From contig NZ_QOWJ01000001.1 of the NCBI RefSeq assembly GCF_003332885.2, forward strand, positions 434,001 to 498,000: a stretch of 64,000 nucleotides of DNA. Direction: 5' to 3'. A program made the translations under genes and the position numbers. Source of the stretch: Paracnuella aquatica (GTDB lineage Bacteria; Bacteroidota; Bacteroidia; Chitinophagales; Chitinophagaceae). Shown in pieces: positions 18,687-26,265 of the stretch. Numbering within the stretch: the stretch's first letter is position 1; every line of letters begins with the position of its first letter. The notes beneath the pieces were generated by a model. The model did not search any database and was not told where the DNA came from. It saw nothing but the letters and a program-made list of their open reading frames with translations.

Positions 18687-19155
18687 CATAGTTTTCGGAA
18701 CTATGTGAGTGTACCAATGATGACGGAGATGAATTTCGATAGAGATAACGAGCAGCGAGGGGGTAACCCGGGCGAAGGGAGAAAGGGCGAACGACACAGG
18801 CAAATGCCGCAAAACGGCTTTGAAGGAATGAACTACGAGCAAAGAAGAGAACCGTATAAAGGAGCAAGGCAACACGCTTCGCGAAATGGGTACAACCAGC
18901 AGGATGCGTCCCAACCATTACACAAGGACGGCACTGCTTAAGCATCAAGGCAGCGGGCAAAAAATGCATGCGTTCCGGCAGAAAAGGATTTGATAAAAGC
19001 TTGGAAAACACCAAACGATCAAGAGCAGTTACTACGCAAAAGTGCAGAAAGGATGTGGGAACCCGGACTGTGAACATTGGAAGTGAGCTGGAATAATTGT
19101 GGTGGATTTTGCTCCTGTAACGAAAGGCAAACTCATTTTGGGTTTGCCTTTTTCG
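18687..19155 (+). ncRNA. Possible unidentified structured RNA or transcript in the prfC/ABC-permease gap
   Basis: This is the largest gap without a recognised gene (857 bases between divergent genes). On the plus strand it starts with a 7-base hairpin (CATAGTT/AACTATG, 18687-18705), continues as a purine-rich G/A-biased stretch with local stems such as GCCGCAAAACGGC near 18810, and ends at a good intrinsic terminator (19121-19155). A 78-codon ORF (18705-18941) exists, but its AGA/AGG/CGA-heavy codon use is unlike the neighbours, and the terminator lies 180 bases beyond its stop. It does not match RNase P RNA, tmRNA or SRP RNA by eye. A decayed gene or mobile RNA is equally possible. Confidence 0.35.
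19121..19155 (+). terminator. Intrinsic terminator ending the unexplained 18.7-19.1 kb stretch
   Basis: Perfect arms of at least ten bases (AAAGGCAAAC) surround a nine-base loop and are followed by a T-run on the plus strand. The next plus-strand gene starts only after it, so it should end a transcript arising in the preceding gap. Confidence 0.8.
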
Positions 19156-19219
19156 TGTCTGCTCTTTTTTCAGCGCCATAATAATTAAACCGGCATGTGC
19201 TACAACACCCCGAACCGGT

Positions 19220-19227
19220 TATTTTTG
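19220..19227 (+). promoter_or_regulatory. -7 box immediately before the ABC permease ATG (TATTTTTG)
   Basis: An exact TAnnTTTG match with only four bases between it and the ATG, so transcription would begin at or very near the start codon. Confidence 0.45.
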
Positions 19228-19231
19228 TGGC

Positions 19232-20482
19232 ATGCGCCAAAACCTCGAAATCCTCGTCACGTCATTTAAAATGGCGGTGCTGGAGCTGTGGAAAAACAAG
19301 CTCCGGGCTTTTCTTTCCCTTTTTGGCGTCACCATTGGTATTTTTTGCATCATCGGCGTGCTGGCTACGGTCAACAGCCTGGAGTACAATATTCAAAACG
19401 AAATAAAATCTTTAGGTACCAACACCATTTATATAGATAAGTGGGATTATGGTGCATCGGCCGGATCGGACTATCCCTGGTGGAAATTTGTGAACCGCCC
19501 TTCGCCGCGCTATTCCGAGTTGGATCTGATCAAAGAGCGGACGCCGTCGGCGCAATACGCCGCTTTTAAGATGAACATTTCGGGTCAGGTAGAGGCGGGC
19601 AGCAATGTGCTCAGCGGCGTGGTCATCTATGGCGTTTCCGAAGAGTTTCAATCCATCCAGCCGTTTGATGTGCAGTGGGGCCGGGCCCTTACCGAAGCCG
19701 AATATGAGCAGGGTAGCAGTGCCGCCGTTATTGGTTTTGAAGTGGCCGAAAAATTGTTTGGCGATCCGGGCCGCGCCGTTGGCAAAATAGTTTCCATCAA
19801 AGGCCGAAAGCTGCCGGTGGTTGGCGTTATCAAAAAGCAAGGTGCGCAAATGCTGGGCGGCTGGCAGCTGGATAATAGTGTGCTGCTCAACTATAAATAT
19901 GCCCGCTCCATCATGAACGAGCTGTACGCCGACCCGCTGGTGCTGGTGCAGGGCAAAGAAAAAGTGCCCACCGCGCTGCTCAAAGACGACCTCACCGGCG
20001 CCATGCGCAGCATCCGCAAACTGAGCCCGGTGCAGGAAGATAATTTTACCCTCAACGACATCAACGAGTTTAGCGAAGCGGCCGGGCAAATATTCTCGAG
20101 CATCAACCTGGGCGGATGGTCCATTGCAGCGCTTTCGCTGATTGTAGGCATGTTTGGCGTGGCCAATATTATGTTTGTAACCGTAAAAGAACGCACCGCG
20201 CAGATTGGTTTGAAGAAAGCCATTGGCGCCAAAAGCCGCACCATCCTCACCGAGTTTTTGATGGAGTCGGCGTTCCTGTGCATTATTGGAGGGATGATCG
20301 GGTTGTTGCTGGTGTTCATCCTCACCAAAATCGTCAGCGCCGTACTTGATTTTCCAATTTTTATTTCCACCGCCAACATGCTGCTGGCCATTGGTATCTG
20401 CATTGTGGTGGGTATTTTGGCCGGTATTATCCCCGCTTCGCAGGCTGCTAAACTCAACCCTGTAGTGGCGATCAGGAGCTAA
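19232..20482 (+). CDS. ABC transporter permease, MacB/FtsX type
   Basis: A 416-residue inner-membrane permease: N-terminal helix near residues 26-48 after the LRAFLSLFGVTIGI motif, a large periplasmic MacB-PCD domain (roughly 50-275), then three C-terminal helices of the FtsX domain (GMFGVANIMFVTVKERTAQIGLKKAIGAKSR is split across the first loop). This family uses a mechanical cycle to export peptides, lipoproteins or antibiotics with a separate ATPase. No ATPase gene is adjacent. ATG 19232 is used; M14 (19271) is an alternative if the promoter box directly upstream is real. Confidence 0.93.
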   Translation: MRQNLEILVTSFKMAVLELWKNKLRAFLSLFGVTIGIFCIIGVLATVNSLEYNIQNEIKSLGTNTIYIDKWDYGASAGSDYPWWKFVNRPSPRYSELDLIKERTPSAQYAAFKMNISGQVEAGSNVLSGVVIYGVSEEFQSIQPFDVQWGRALTEAEYEQGSSAAVIGFEVAEKLFGDPGRAVGKIVSIKGRKLPVVGVIKKQGAQMLGGWQLDNSVLLNYKYARSIMNELYADPLVLVQGKEKVPTALLKDDLTGAMRSIRKLSPVQEDNFTLNDINEFSEAAGQIFSSINLGGWSIAALSLIVGMFGVANIMFVTVKERTAQIGLKKAIGAKSRTILTEFLMESAFLCIIGGMIGLLLVFILTKIVSAVLDFPIFISTANMLLAIGICIVVGILAGIIPASQAAKLNPVVAIRS

Positions 20483-20532
20483 GTCGAGTTGTTTTTGATT
20501 ATAAATTCGGCCGAACGGCCCTTCTTAGTTCA

Positions 20533-20560
20533 CAGCCACCTTCACATCGGTGGCTGTTTT
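20533..20560 (+). terminator. Terminator after the ABC permease
   Basis: CAGCCACC pairs with GGTGGCTG around an eight-base loop and is followed by TTTT. Confidence 0.8.
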
Positions 20561-20589
20561 ATTAAGCCAGCTTTGCAATTACTTCTCGG

Positions 20590-20980
20590 CTTTTGTTGCG
20601 TCGCACACTTGTACGTTCTGTATTTCTATTGTGCTTTTCTCAACCACGAGTAGTAAACCATTGCTCCATATTAGCTGTCATGCCGAACTTGTTTCGGCAT
20701 CCCCTTGTGCTTTGATAAACTCCGCGAGATGAAGGAAATGCCGAAACAAGTTCGGCATGACAAACACTAATTGTAATAAGTGTCCTAAACCACGGATGGA
20801 ATTGTGCTTTCTTTTTGTAATACAATTTGCATATTAATCACGCTTTTTGCTTGTCATCCTGAGCGCAGCGAAGGATCTGAGCCTGCACCAGCACAAATTT
20901 CAAAAGATCGAGAGTAGCCTTGTATTTCACAACTATTACAGACCGACACCCAAATGCTCCGCCACGCTCAGCACGACAAA
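20590..20980 (+). repeat. Composite palindromic dispersed repeat, copy A
   Basis: This fills most of the 525-base gap between the ABC permease and recF. It has two modules. The first has perfect 25-base arms at 20676-20700 and 20738-20762 (TGTCATGCCGAAC...), each arm itself able to fold. The second starts with TGTCATCCTGAGCGCAGCG at 20852 and ends with a degenerate complement near 20965-20978. The whole order, including the linker (GTAATAAGTGTC, AATCACGCTTTTTGCTTG), matches copy B at 54120-54525 in reverse complement. Inner palindromes of this type suggest a REP-like or miniature element. Confidence 0.85.
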
Positions 20981-21007
20981 CAAAGACCCAGCTTAACGAT
21001 TAAAGAT

Positions 21008-22096
21008 TCAAAGTGCAATAATCTGGAACGGCTGCTCCAGCTTTTCCAATTGCGTTTGCAGGCGGGCACAATTGGTATCGGTAATAAAAATCTGGCTTTT
21101 ATTTTCCGTACACACCCGCATCAGCAGGTTTGAGATCCGCTCCTCATCCAGCTTTTCAAAAACATCATCGAGCAAAATAAACGGCGCTACTTTTTTCTCG
21201 GCATGCAGCGTGTCCACTTCGGCGAGTTTCAGCGCAAACAACAGACTTTTGCGTTGTCCCTGCGAAGCGATTGTTTTAAAAGGCTGGTCGCCCATGTAAA
21301 AACTAAGGTCATCGCGGTGCACACCGGCAGTGGTGCGCTGGAGCATCAGGTCTTTTTGCCGGTTGGTATGCAACAGTTGGCTAAGTGAAGTTTGCTCCAT
21401 TTCACTTTCATACAGCAAAGAAATCGGCTCGTAGTGTTGCGCTATTTCGTTGTACAGCAATTTTACCGCAGGCAGAAACCGCAACAAAAAATGCTGCCGC
21501 TTTTCGTGGATGTAGTTGCCTTCTTTAGCAAGTTGTTCATCCAGCACATCCAGTACCGACAGGTCGCGGCCGCCGTAGCCGGTATCGTAATTCCGCAAGA
21601 ATGAATTGCGCTGCTGCAGCAATTTAGTGTAGGCAATCAGGCTTTGTAGGTACGCAGCATCCAGTTGGGAAAGGAGCGTGTCGAGGAATTTGCGCCGCTC
21701 CTCGCTGGTGCCAATGATCAGTTGCACATCATCCGGCGCGATCACCACGCAAGGGTAGCGGCCAATATGTTTTGAAAACCGGCTGTAGGGCACATCGTTT
21801 ACCGAAAATTCTTTTTTCCCATTTTCCCGTAGAATGCACACCGCTTTCTCCGGCTGGTGGTGCAGCGCAAAATGTCCTTCCACCCGAAACCCTTGGTGGC
21901 CGTGTTGCACTACCAGTCCATCCTGGCGGGTAAAGTAGCTTTTGGTAAAACAGAGGTAGTGAAGTGCATCCAGCAGGTTGGTTTTGCCCATGCCGTTGCG
22001 GCCGCAAATGCCCACGATGGGTTCGGTAAACTGGAACTCCTGGTGGAAGTAGTTTTTGAACTGAAAAAGTGATATGGAATTGAGCTGCAGGTCCAA
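21008..22096 (-). CDS. recF: DNA replication and repair protein RecF
   Basis: An SMC-like ATPase of 362 residues that helps load RecA at ssDNA gaps with RecO and RecR. Walker A is GRNGMGKT near residues 32-39, the ABC-like signature is SQGQRKSLLFALKLAE near 285, and Walker B is FILLDDVFEKLDEER near 310. The start is TTG at 22096 (MDLQLNSISLFQFKNY), which lines up with the family N-terminus. A near-consensus CATCTTTG lies just upstream on the minus strand. It is not linked to dnaA or dnaN here. Confidence 0.95.
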   Translation of the reverse strand: MDLQLNSISLFQFKNYFHQEFQFTEPIVGICGRNGMGKTNLLDALHYLCFTKSYFTRQDGLVVQHGHQGFRVEGHFALHHQPEKAVCILRENGKKEFSVNDVPYSRFSKHIGRYPCVVIAPDDVQLIIGTSEERRKFLDTLLSQLDAAYLQSLIAYTKLLQQRNSFLRNYDTGYGGRDLSVLDVLDEQLAKEGNYIHEKRQHFLLRFLPAVKLLYNEIAQHYEPISLLYESEMEQTSLSQLLHTNRQKDLMLQRTTAGVHRDDLSFYMGDQPFKTIASQGQRKSLLFALKLAEVDTLHAEKKVAPFILLDDVFEKLDEERISNLLMRVCTENKSQIFITDTNCARLQTQLEKLEQPFQIIAL

Positions 22097-22140
22097 CGCT
22101 GCAAAGATGTGGTATTCGGGGGTAGCGGCAAGGGGAGGAG

Positions 22141-22322
22141 GCGAGTTGGGAGTTGAGAGTTGTGAGTTCGGGGTTCAGAGTTGCGATCTCCGAAAAAACC
22201 GGGATGGCATTTTTAAAAAAAAAGCATGTCAGTTCCAAAGTTTTACTGAACAGGCGCGGAAATTTTCTGCCGAAAATCTCTCTACTGTCAACTCCCGACT
22301 GTCAACTCTCAACTCCTTCCCC
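22141..22322. repeat. Inverted GTTGGGA/GTTGAGA word array between recF and pdhA
   Basis: The left run (about 22141-22184) consists of AGTTGGG, AGTTGAG, AGTTGTG, AGTTCGG-like heptamers. The right run (about 22279-22322) has the complementary ACTGTCAACTC words. They are separated by about 95 bases. They lie upstream of both divergent genes, outside the likely promoters, and have no coding character. Confidence 0.75.
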
Positions 22323-22351
22323 TCCCGCGGTCTTTGAATCAAACTATCCCT

Positions 22352-22359
22352 TATTTTTG
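22352..22359 (+). promoter_or_regulatory. -7 box for pdhA (TATTTTTG)
   Basis: An exact TAnnTTTG match 19 bases before the GTG proposed as the pdhA start. It falls inside the longer TTG-initiated reading frame, which argues against that longer start. Confidence 0.5.
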
Positions 22360-22378
22360 CGCCACAAATTTCCAAGCT

Positions 22379-23374
22379 GTGGCTACACAATTTTCTAAAG
22401 AAACCTATCTGTACTGGTACGAGCTCATGCAACTGATCCGTCAGTTTGAGTTGATGGCGGAAGAAAAATATAAAATGGAAGGCAAGATTCGTGGCTTTTT
22501 CCACGCCTATGTAGGGCAGGAAGCCATTGCCGCCGGCTGTATGACCGCTACCAAGCCCGAAGACGCCTTTATTACTGCTTACCGCGACCACGGCCTGGCT
22601 ATTGCTAAAGGCGTGGACCTGAACTCCTGCATGGCCGAACTGTATGGCAAAGCCACCGGCTGTGCCAAAGGCAAAGGCGGTTCAATGCACTTCTTTGGAA
22701 AAGACGTGAACTTTTACGGCGGCCACGGTATTGTAGGTGCCCAGATCGGGACCGGTGCCGGTATTGCGTTTGCAGAAGCCTACCGCGGTACCGATAATGT
22801 GTGCCTGACCTTTTTCGGAGATGGTGCTGCCCGCCAGGGTATGCTCCACGAAACCTTTAACCTGGCGATGTTGTGGAACATCCCGGTGATCTTTATTTGC
22901 GAAAACAACAACTACGCAATGGGTACGTCGGTAAAACGTACTTCCAACGTAACTGATATTTACAAACTGGCCGATGCTTACGATATGCCCGCCGACCAGG
23001 TGGATGGCATGCAGGCCGAGGCGGTGCACGAAGCCGTTTCCCGCGCTGTAAAGCGTGCCCGTGAAGGCGGTGGCCCCACTTTGCTGGAAATCAAAACCTA
23101 CCGCTACAAAGGCCACTCGATCTCCGACCCGCAGAAATACCGCACCAAGGACGAAGTGGAAGAATACCGTGCAAAAGACCCGATTACCATCCTGCTCGAC
23201 ACGATGCTGAACAAGGGCTTTGCTACCCAGGAAGAGATCGATGCCATCAACAAACGCGTTGAAGAAGCCGTTGCAGAAAGCGTTCGCTTTGCCGAAGAGT
23301 CGCCTTGGCCGTCGGACGACGAACTGTTAAAAGACGTGTACGTTGATCAGAATTATCCCTTTATTGTTGATTAA
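22379..23374 (+). CDS. pdhA: Pyruvate dehydrogenase E1 component, alpha subunit
   Basis: A thiamine-diphosphate enzyme subunit that, with E1 beta, decarboxylates pyruvate and transfers the acetyl group to E2 lipoate. GTG at 22379 gives VATQFSKETYLYWYELM, the usual family start, in 331 residues. The TPP/Mg site is FFGDGAARQG to ENNNYAMGT (about residues 140-183), and the phosphorylation-loop-like YRYKGHSISDP follows near 230. pdhB is about 6 kb away, so the heterotetramer is encoded by two unlinked genes here. A TPR protein follows 28 bases downstream. Confidence 0.95.
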   Translation: MATQFSKETYLYWYELMQLIRQFELMAEEKYKMEGKIRGFFHAYVGQEAIAAGCMTATKPEDAFITAYRDHGLAIAKGVDLNSCMAELYGKATGCAKGKGGSMHFFGKDVNFYGGHGIVGAQIGTGAGIAFAEAYRGTDNVCLTFFGDGAARQGMLHETFNLAMLWNIPVIFICENNNYAMGTSVKRTSNVTDIYKLADAYDMPADQVDGMQAEAVHEAVSRAVKRAREGGGPTLLEIKTYRYKGHSISDPQKYRTKDEVEEYRAKDPITILLDTMLNKGFATQEEIDAINKRVEEAVAESVRFAEESPWPSDDELLKDVYVDQNYPFIVD

Positions 23375-23402
23375 TAAAAGCAGCCTGAACTAATTTTATT
23401 TT

Positions 23403-24089
23403 ATGGTAGAAACAAAACAAACACTGCCGGTGCGTGACGAAGAAGGTGCGGTAGTGGAACGCGCAAAAGATTTCTGGACCCGCAACGGCCGCGTGGTAAC
23501 CATCGCCGCACTGGCTGTAATTGTGCTGGGTGCAGGCTACCTTGCCTTTAAATACCTGGTGCAAGGCCCTAAAGAACAAAAGGCCGCCGATGCACTGGCT
23601 GTTGCCGAAACATATTTCCGTGCCGATTCGCTGGGCGCTGCCCTCAACGGCGATGGCATCAACCCCGGTTTCCTGAAAGTGATCGACCAGTATGGCGGCA
23701 CCAAAGCCGGCAACCTGGCCCGCTTTTATGCAGGCAGCCTCTTGCTAAAGCAAGGCAAATTTGCCGAAGCTGCCAAGCACCTCGACGAGTTTGACACCGA
23801 CAGCAAAATGGTGCAGGCCCGTGCTTACAAACTGCTGGGCGATGCTTATGCAGAGCAAGGCAAGAACGAAGACGCGTTTAAAGCTTATAAAAATGCAGCT
23901 TCACACTTCCCCGACGACGAGCAAAATGCATCGGATTACCTTTTTACCGCCGCATATTTTTCAAGCCGTGTGCTGAAGAATGATAAAGAAGCCATCGAAC
24001 TGTTCAAGCAGTTGAAGCAAAAGTTTCCCCGCACGGAGCGTGGCTTTGAAGCAGAAAAATTCTTGGCGCAAATGGGCGTTTATAACTAA
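23403..24089 (+). CDS. Membrane-anchored tetratricopeptide repeat protein
   Basis: A 228-residue protein with one membrane helix near residues 30-51 (VVTIAALAVIVLGAGYLAF) and a C-terminal TPR solenoid with Ala-rich helical repeats (LLKQGKFAEAAKHLDEFD, AYKLLGDAYAEQGKNEDAFKAY). Topology resembles YfgM, which associates with periplasmic chaperones and the SecYEG translocon, but this is only an analogy. It sits between pdhA and ribH in the same direction. Confidence 0.85.
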   Translation: MVETKQTLPVRDEEGAVVERAKDFWTRNGRVVTIAALAVIVLGAGYLAFKYLVQGPKEQKAADALAVAETYFRADSLGAALNGDGINPGFLKVIDQYGGTKAGNLARFYAGSLLLKQGKFAEAAKHLDEFDTDSKMVQARAYKLLGDAYAEQGKNEDAFKAYKNAASHFPDDEQNASDYLFTAAYFSSRVLKNDKEAIELFKQLKQKFPRTERGFEAEKFLAQMGVYN

Positions 24090-24093
24090 TTAG

Positions 24094-24155
24094 CTGCGAG
24101 TTGCGGGATTTGACCTTTAAAAAAGTTTACCCGCAACTCGTATCTCATAACTCAT
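24094..24155. repeat. Inverted GCGAGTTGCGGG words between the TPR gene and ribH
   Basis: GCGAGTTGCGGG on the left (from about 24095) is matched by CCCGCAACTCG on the right (about 24130-24140), with further TCTCATAACTCATAGC words. It may form a hairpin between two co-directional genes. Confidence 0.6.
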
Positions 24156-24165
24156 AGCTTCTCTC

Positions 24166-24660
24166 ATGGCTGACGTAGCAAACAGCAAATTATTGGAAGG
24201 CATCGAGGGCATCCCACAACTAAAGGATGCCCTTGTTGTTTTGATAAAAACCGAATGGAACGCAGCAATCGTCGATGAACTGGAACGTGGCGCATTGAAA
24301 GTGTTGCAGGGGCAGGGCATCCGCACCAAAACCTATACGGTGCCCGGTGCGGTGGAAATCACTTTTGCCGTGCAGCGTTGCTGGGCCGCAGGCATTAAAG
24401 CGGATGCGTTCATTACACTGGGTTGTGTTATTCGTGGCGGCACACCGCACTTCGAATATGTTTGCCAAACGGTTACGGATGGCGTTACGCAACTCAATCT
24501 AACCCTTCCGGCGCCCACCATTTTTTGTGTGCTCACCGTGAACACCAACGAGCAGGCGCATGAGCGGCTTGGTGGCATTCACGGTCATAAAGGCGAGGAA
24601 GCAGGCATTACAGCAATGAAAATGATCGCATTCAGCCGCCAGCTTTCGGCTAATACATAG
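24166..24660 (+). CDS. ribH: 6,7-dimethyl-8-ribityllumazine synthase
   Basis: The penultimate riboflavin step: condenses 5-amino-6-ribitylaminouracil with 3,4-dihydroxybutanone phosphate. It has 164 residues, the normal size. The signature VIRGGTPHFEYVCQTVTDG near residues 88-106 includes the catalytic His, and PGAVEITFAVQ near 62 supplies substrate contacts. The rest of the rib pathway is not in this window. Starts at ATG. Confidence 0.96.
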   Translation: MADVANSKLLEGIEGIPQLKDALVVLIKTEWNAAIVDELERGALKVLQGQGIRTKTYTVPGAVEITFAVQRCWAAGIKADAFITLGCVIRGGTPHFEYVCQTVTDGVTQLNLTLPAPTIFCVLTVNTNEQAHERLGGIHGHKGEEAGITAMKMIAFSRQLSANT

Positions 24661-24874
24661 TGATATTTGAATAAAAATGATGTAGCCGGCTTTCGTGCCC
24701 TGATGAAACTGCGGTTGCGACGCTCCATTCAGGTTTCGTATTGCTGTGGAGCAAATCTGTTTCATCAAATGCGCAGCTTTACTCTAAATATCTACGTTTG
24801 ACGTCTGACGTTTCACGAAAAAAGCACCGAGCAACAACCCCGTCCCTCAACCCAACCAACTGAAAGTAACCGCA

Positions 24875-25594
24875 ATGAACGTTCAACTTTTTGTGCCTTG
24901 TTTTGTCGATCAGTTGTACCCCGATGCAGCCATGAACATGGTTAAGGTGCTGCGTAAAGCTGGTTGTACTGTTCGCTATAATGCCAACCAAACCTGTTGT
25001 GGACAGCCTGCTTTCAATGCCGGTTTTTGGGACGATGCAAAAACCGTGTGCAGCAAGTTCCTCGCTGATTTTGATGCGGACAGCTACATTGTAGCGCCTA
25101 GCGCATCCTGTGTTGGTTTTGTCCGCAACTACTACAGCAAGTTGTTTACCGAAGGCGCCGATGCACAAAAAGCAAAGGCCATTGGTGAAAAAATATTCGA
25201 GTTCTCCGACTTCCTGGTGAATGTGTTACAGCAGACAAAATTTGGTGCACGCCTCGAAGGTGTAGCCACCTACCACGACTCCTGCGCCGCCCTCCGCGAA
25301 TGCCACCTCAAAACCGAGCCCCGAACTTTACTGGCAGAAGTGGCCGGACTACAACTCGTTGAGATGAATGACGTAGAAACCTGCTGTGGTTTTGGCGGCA
25401 CCTTCGCCGTAAAATTCGAGCCCATCTCCATTAACATGGGCGAGCAAAAAGCTGAAAACGCAATGGCCACCAATGCCGATTATTTGATCAGCACCGACTT
25501 GAGTTGCCTGATGCACATCGGTGGCTATATCGATAAAAAATCAATTCCCCTCAAACCCATGCACCTCGCCGATGTGTTGGCTAGTGGATGGTAG
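24875..25594 (+). CDS. LutA/YkgE-type (Fe-S)-binding oxidoreductase subunit
   Basis: A 239-residue protein with two CCG domains: CCGQPAFNAGF near residue 44 and CCGFGGTFAVKF near 168. Each binds redox cofactor through its cysteines. The family includes LutA of the L-lactate utilisation complex (with LutB and LutC) and GlpC-type subunits. No lutB or lutC is adjacent; the genes on either side are ribH and an EVE protein, so the substrate cannot be assigned from context. Starts at ATG. Confidence 0.88.
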   Translation: MNVQLFVPCFVDQLYPDAAMNMVKVLRKAGCTVRYNANQTCCGQPAFNAGFWDDAKTVCSKFLADFDADSYIVAPSASCVGFVRNYYSKLFTEGADAQKAKAIGEKIFEFSDFLVNVLQQTKFGARLEGVATYHDSCAALRECHLKTEPRTLLAEVAGLQLVEMNDVETCCGFGGTFAVKFEPISINMGEQKAENAMATNADYLISTDLSCLMHIGGYIDKKSIPLKPMHLADVLASGW

Positions 25595-25599
25595 GGGGT

Positions 25600-25777
25600 G
25601 GAGTTGGTAGTTGACAGTTGGTAGTTGATAGTGTTTATATCAAATTAACAAACATTGGATTCAGTTACTTCTGTTTGACAAGAAATAGAGTTTTCATCGA
25701 CAGCTATAAATTTCTACCAAATATTATTAGCTATCAACTACCAACTGTCAACTACTAACTGTCAACCCTCAATTATC
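25600..25777. repeat. Inverted AGTTGGT/AGTTGAC word array
   Basis: The left run (about 25600-25634) has AGTTGGTAGTTGACAGTT words. The right run (about 25729-25777) has the complementary ATCAACTACCAACTGTCAAC words. They flank about 90 AT-rich bases between the Fe-S protein and the EVE protein genes. Confidence 0.75.
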
Positions 25778-25797
25778 AAACCCAAACACCTCATCTC

Positions 25798-26208
25798 ATG
25801 GCATTTTGGCTCATAAAATCGGAACCATTTAAATATAGCTGGGATCAGTTTGTACAGGACGGTCGTACCTTTTGGGATGGCGTACGCAACTATGCGGCGC
25901 GTAACAACTTGCGGGCTATGAAAGTGGGCGACCAGGCATTTTTTTACCACAGCAACGAAGGCCTCGAAATTGTCGGCATTGCTGAAGTGGTGCGGGAAGC
26001 TTACCAGGATCCTACTTCAAACGAAGACACCTGGTCGGCGGTTGACTTTAAGCCAGTGCGCAAACTGCAGCAATCGGTTTCGCTGAAGACGATAAAAGAA
26101 GATCCGCAATTGCAGCAAATGGCGCTGCTGCGCCTCGGCCGGCTTTCTGTGCAACCCGTTACACCCGAGGAATGGGAGCGGGTGTTGCAATATGAAAAAG
26201 GGGAGTAG
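25798..26208 (+). CDS. EVE domain protein
   Basis: A 136-residue single EVE (PUA-like) domain: FWLIKSEPFKYSWDQF at the start, FWDGVRNYAARNNLRAMKVGD near residues 27-47, and FFYHSNEGLEIVGIAEV. EVE/ASCH folds bind modified bases in RNA or DNA. Stand-alone forms are common housekeeping genes in Proteobacteria and Bacteroidota and need not be part of a defence system; no restriction partner is nearby. Confidence 0.93.
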   Translation: MAFWLIKSEPFKYSWDQFVQDGRTFWDGVRNYAARNNLRAMKVGDQAFFYHSNEGLEIVGIAEVVREAYQDPTSNEDTWSAVDFKPVRKLQQSVSLKTIKEDPQLQQMALLRLGRLSVQPVTPEEWERVLQYEKGE

Positions 26209-26265
26209 CAGATATTCAATGATCTGCCAAAAAGTAACTCACAGTGATCAATAACCGAAGTTTTA

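Noticed and set aside
18705-18941. A 78-codon ORF within the prfC/ABC-permease gap
   Set aside because: It is Gln/Arg/Gly/Asn-rich, uses AGA, AGG and CGA codons unlike the neighbours, has no recognisable domain, and the terminator lies 180 bases beyond its stop. It is mentioned only as an alternative for the candidate RNA.
20676-20762. The perfect 25-base palindrome as a simple terminator
   Set aside because: It has no T-run, a separate good terminator already follows the ABC permease, and the same palindrome sits inside the larger duplicated unit at 54321-54407.
25798-26208. EVE protein as part of a defence system
   Set aside because: Stand-alone EVE proteins are common housekeeping genes, and no restriction, nuclease or other defence gene is nearby.
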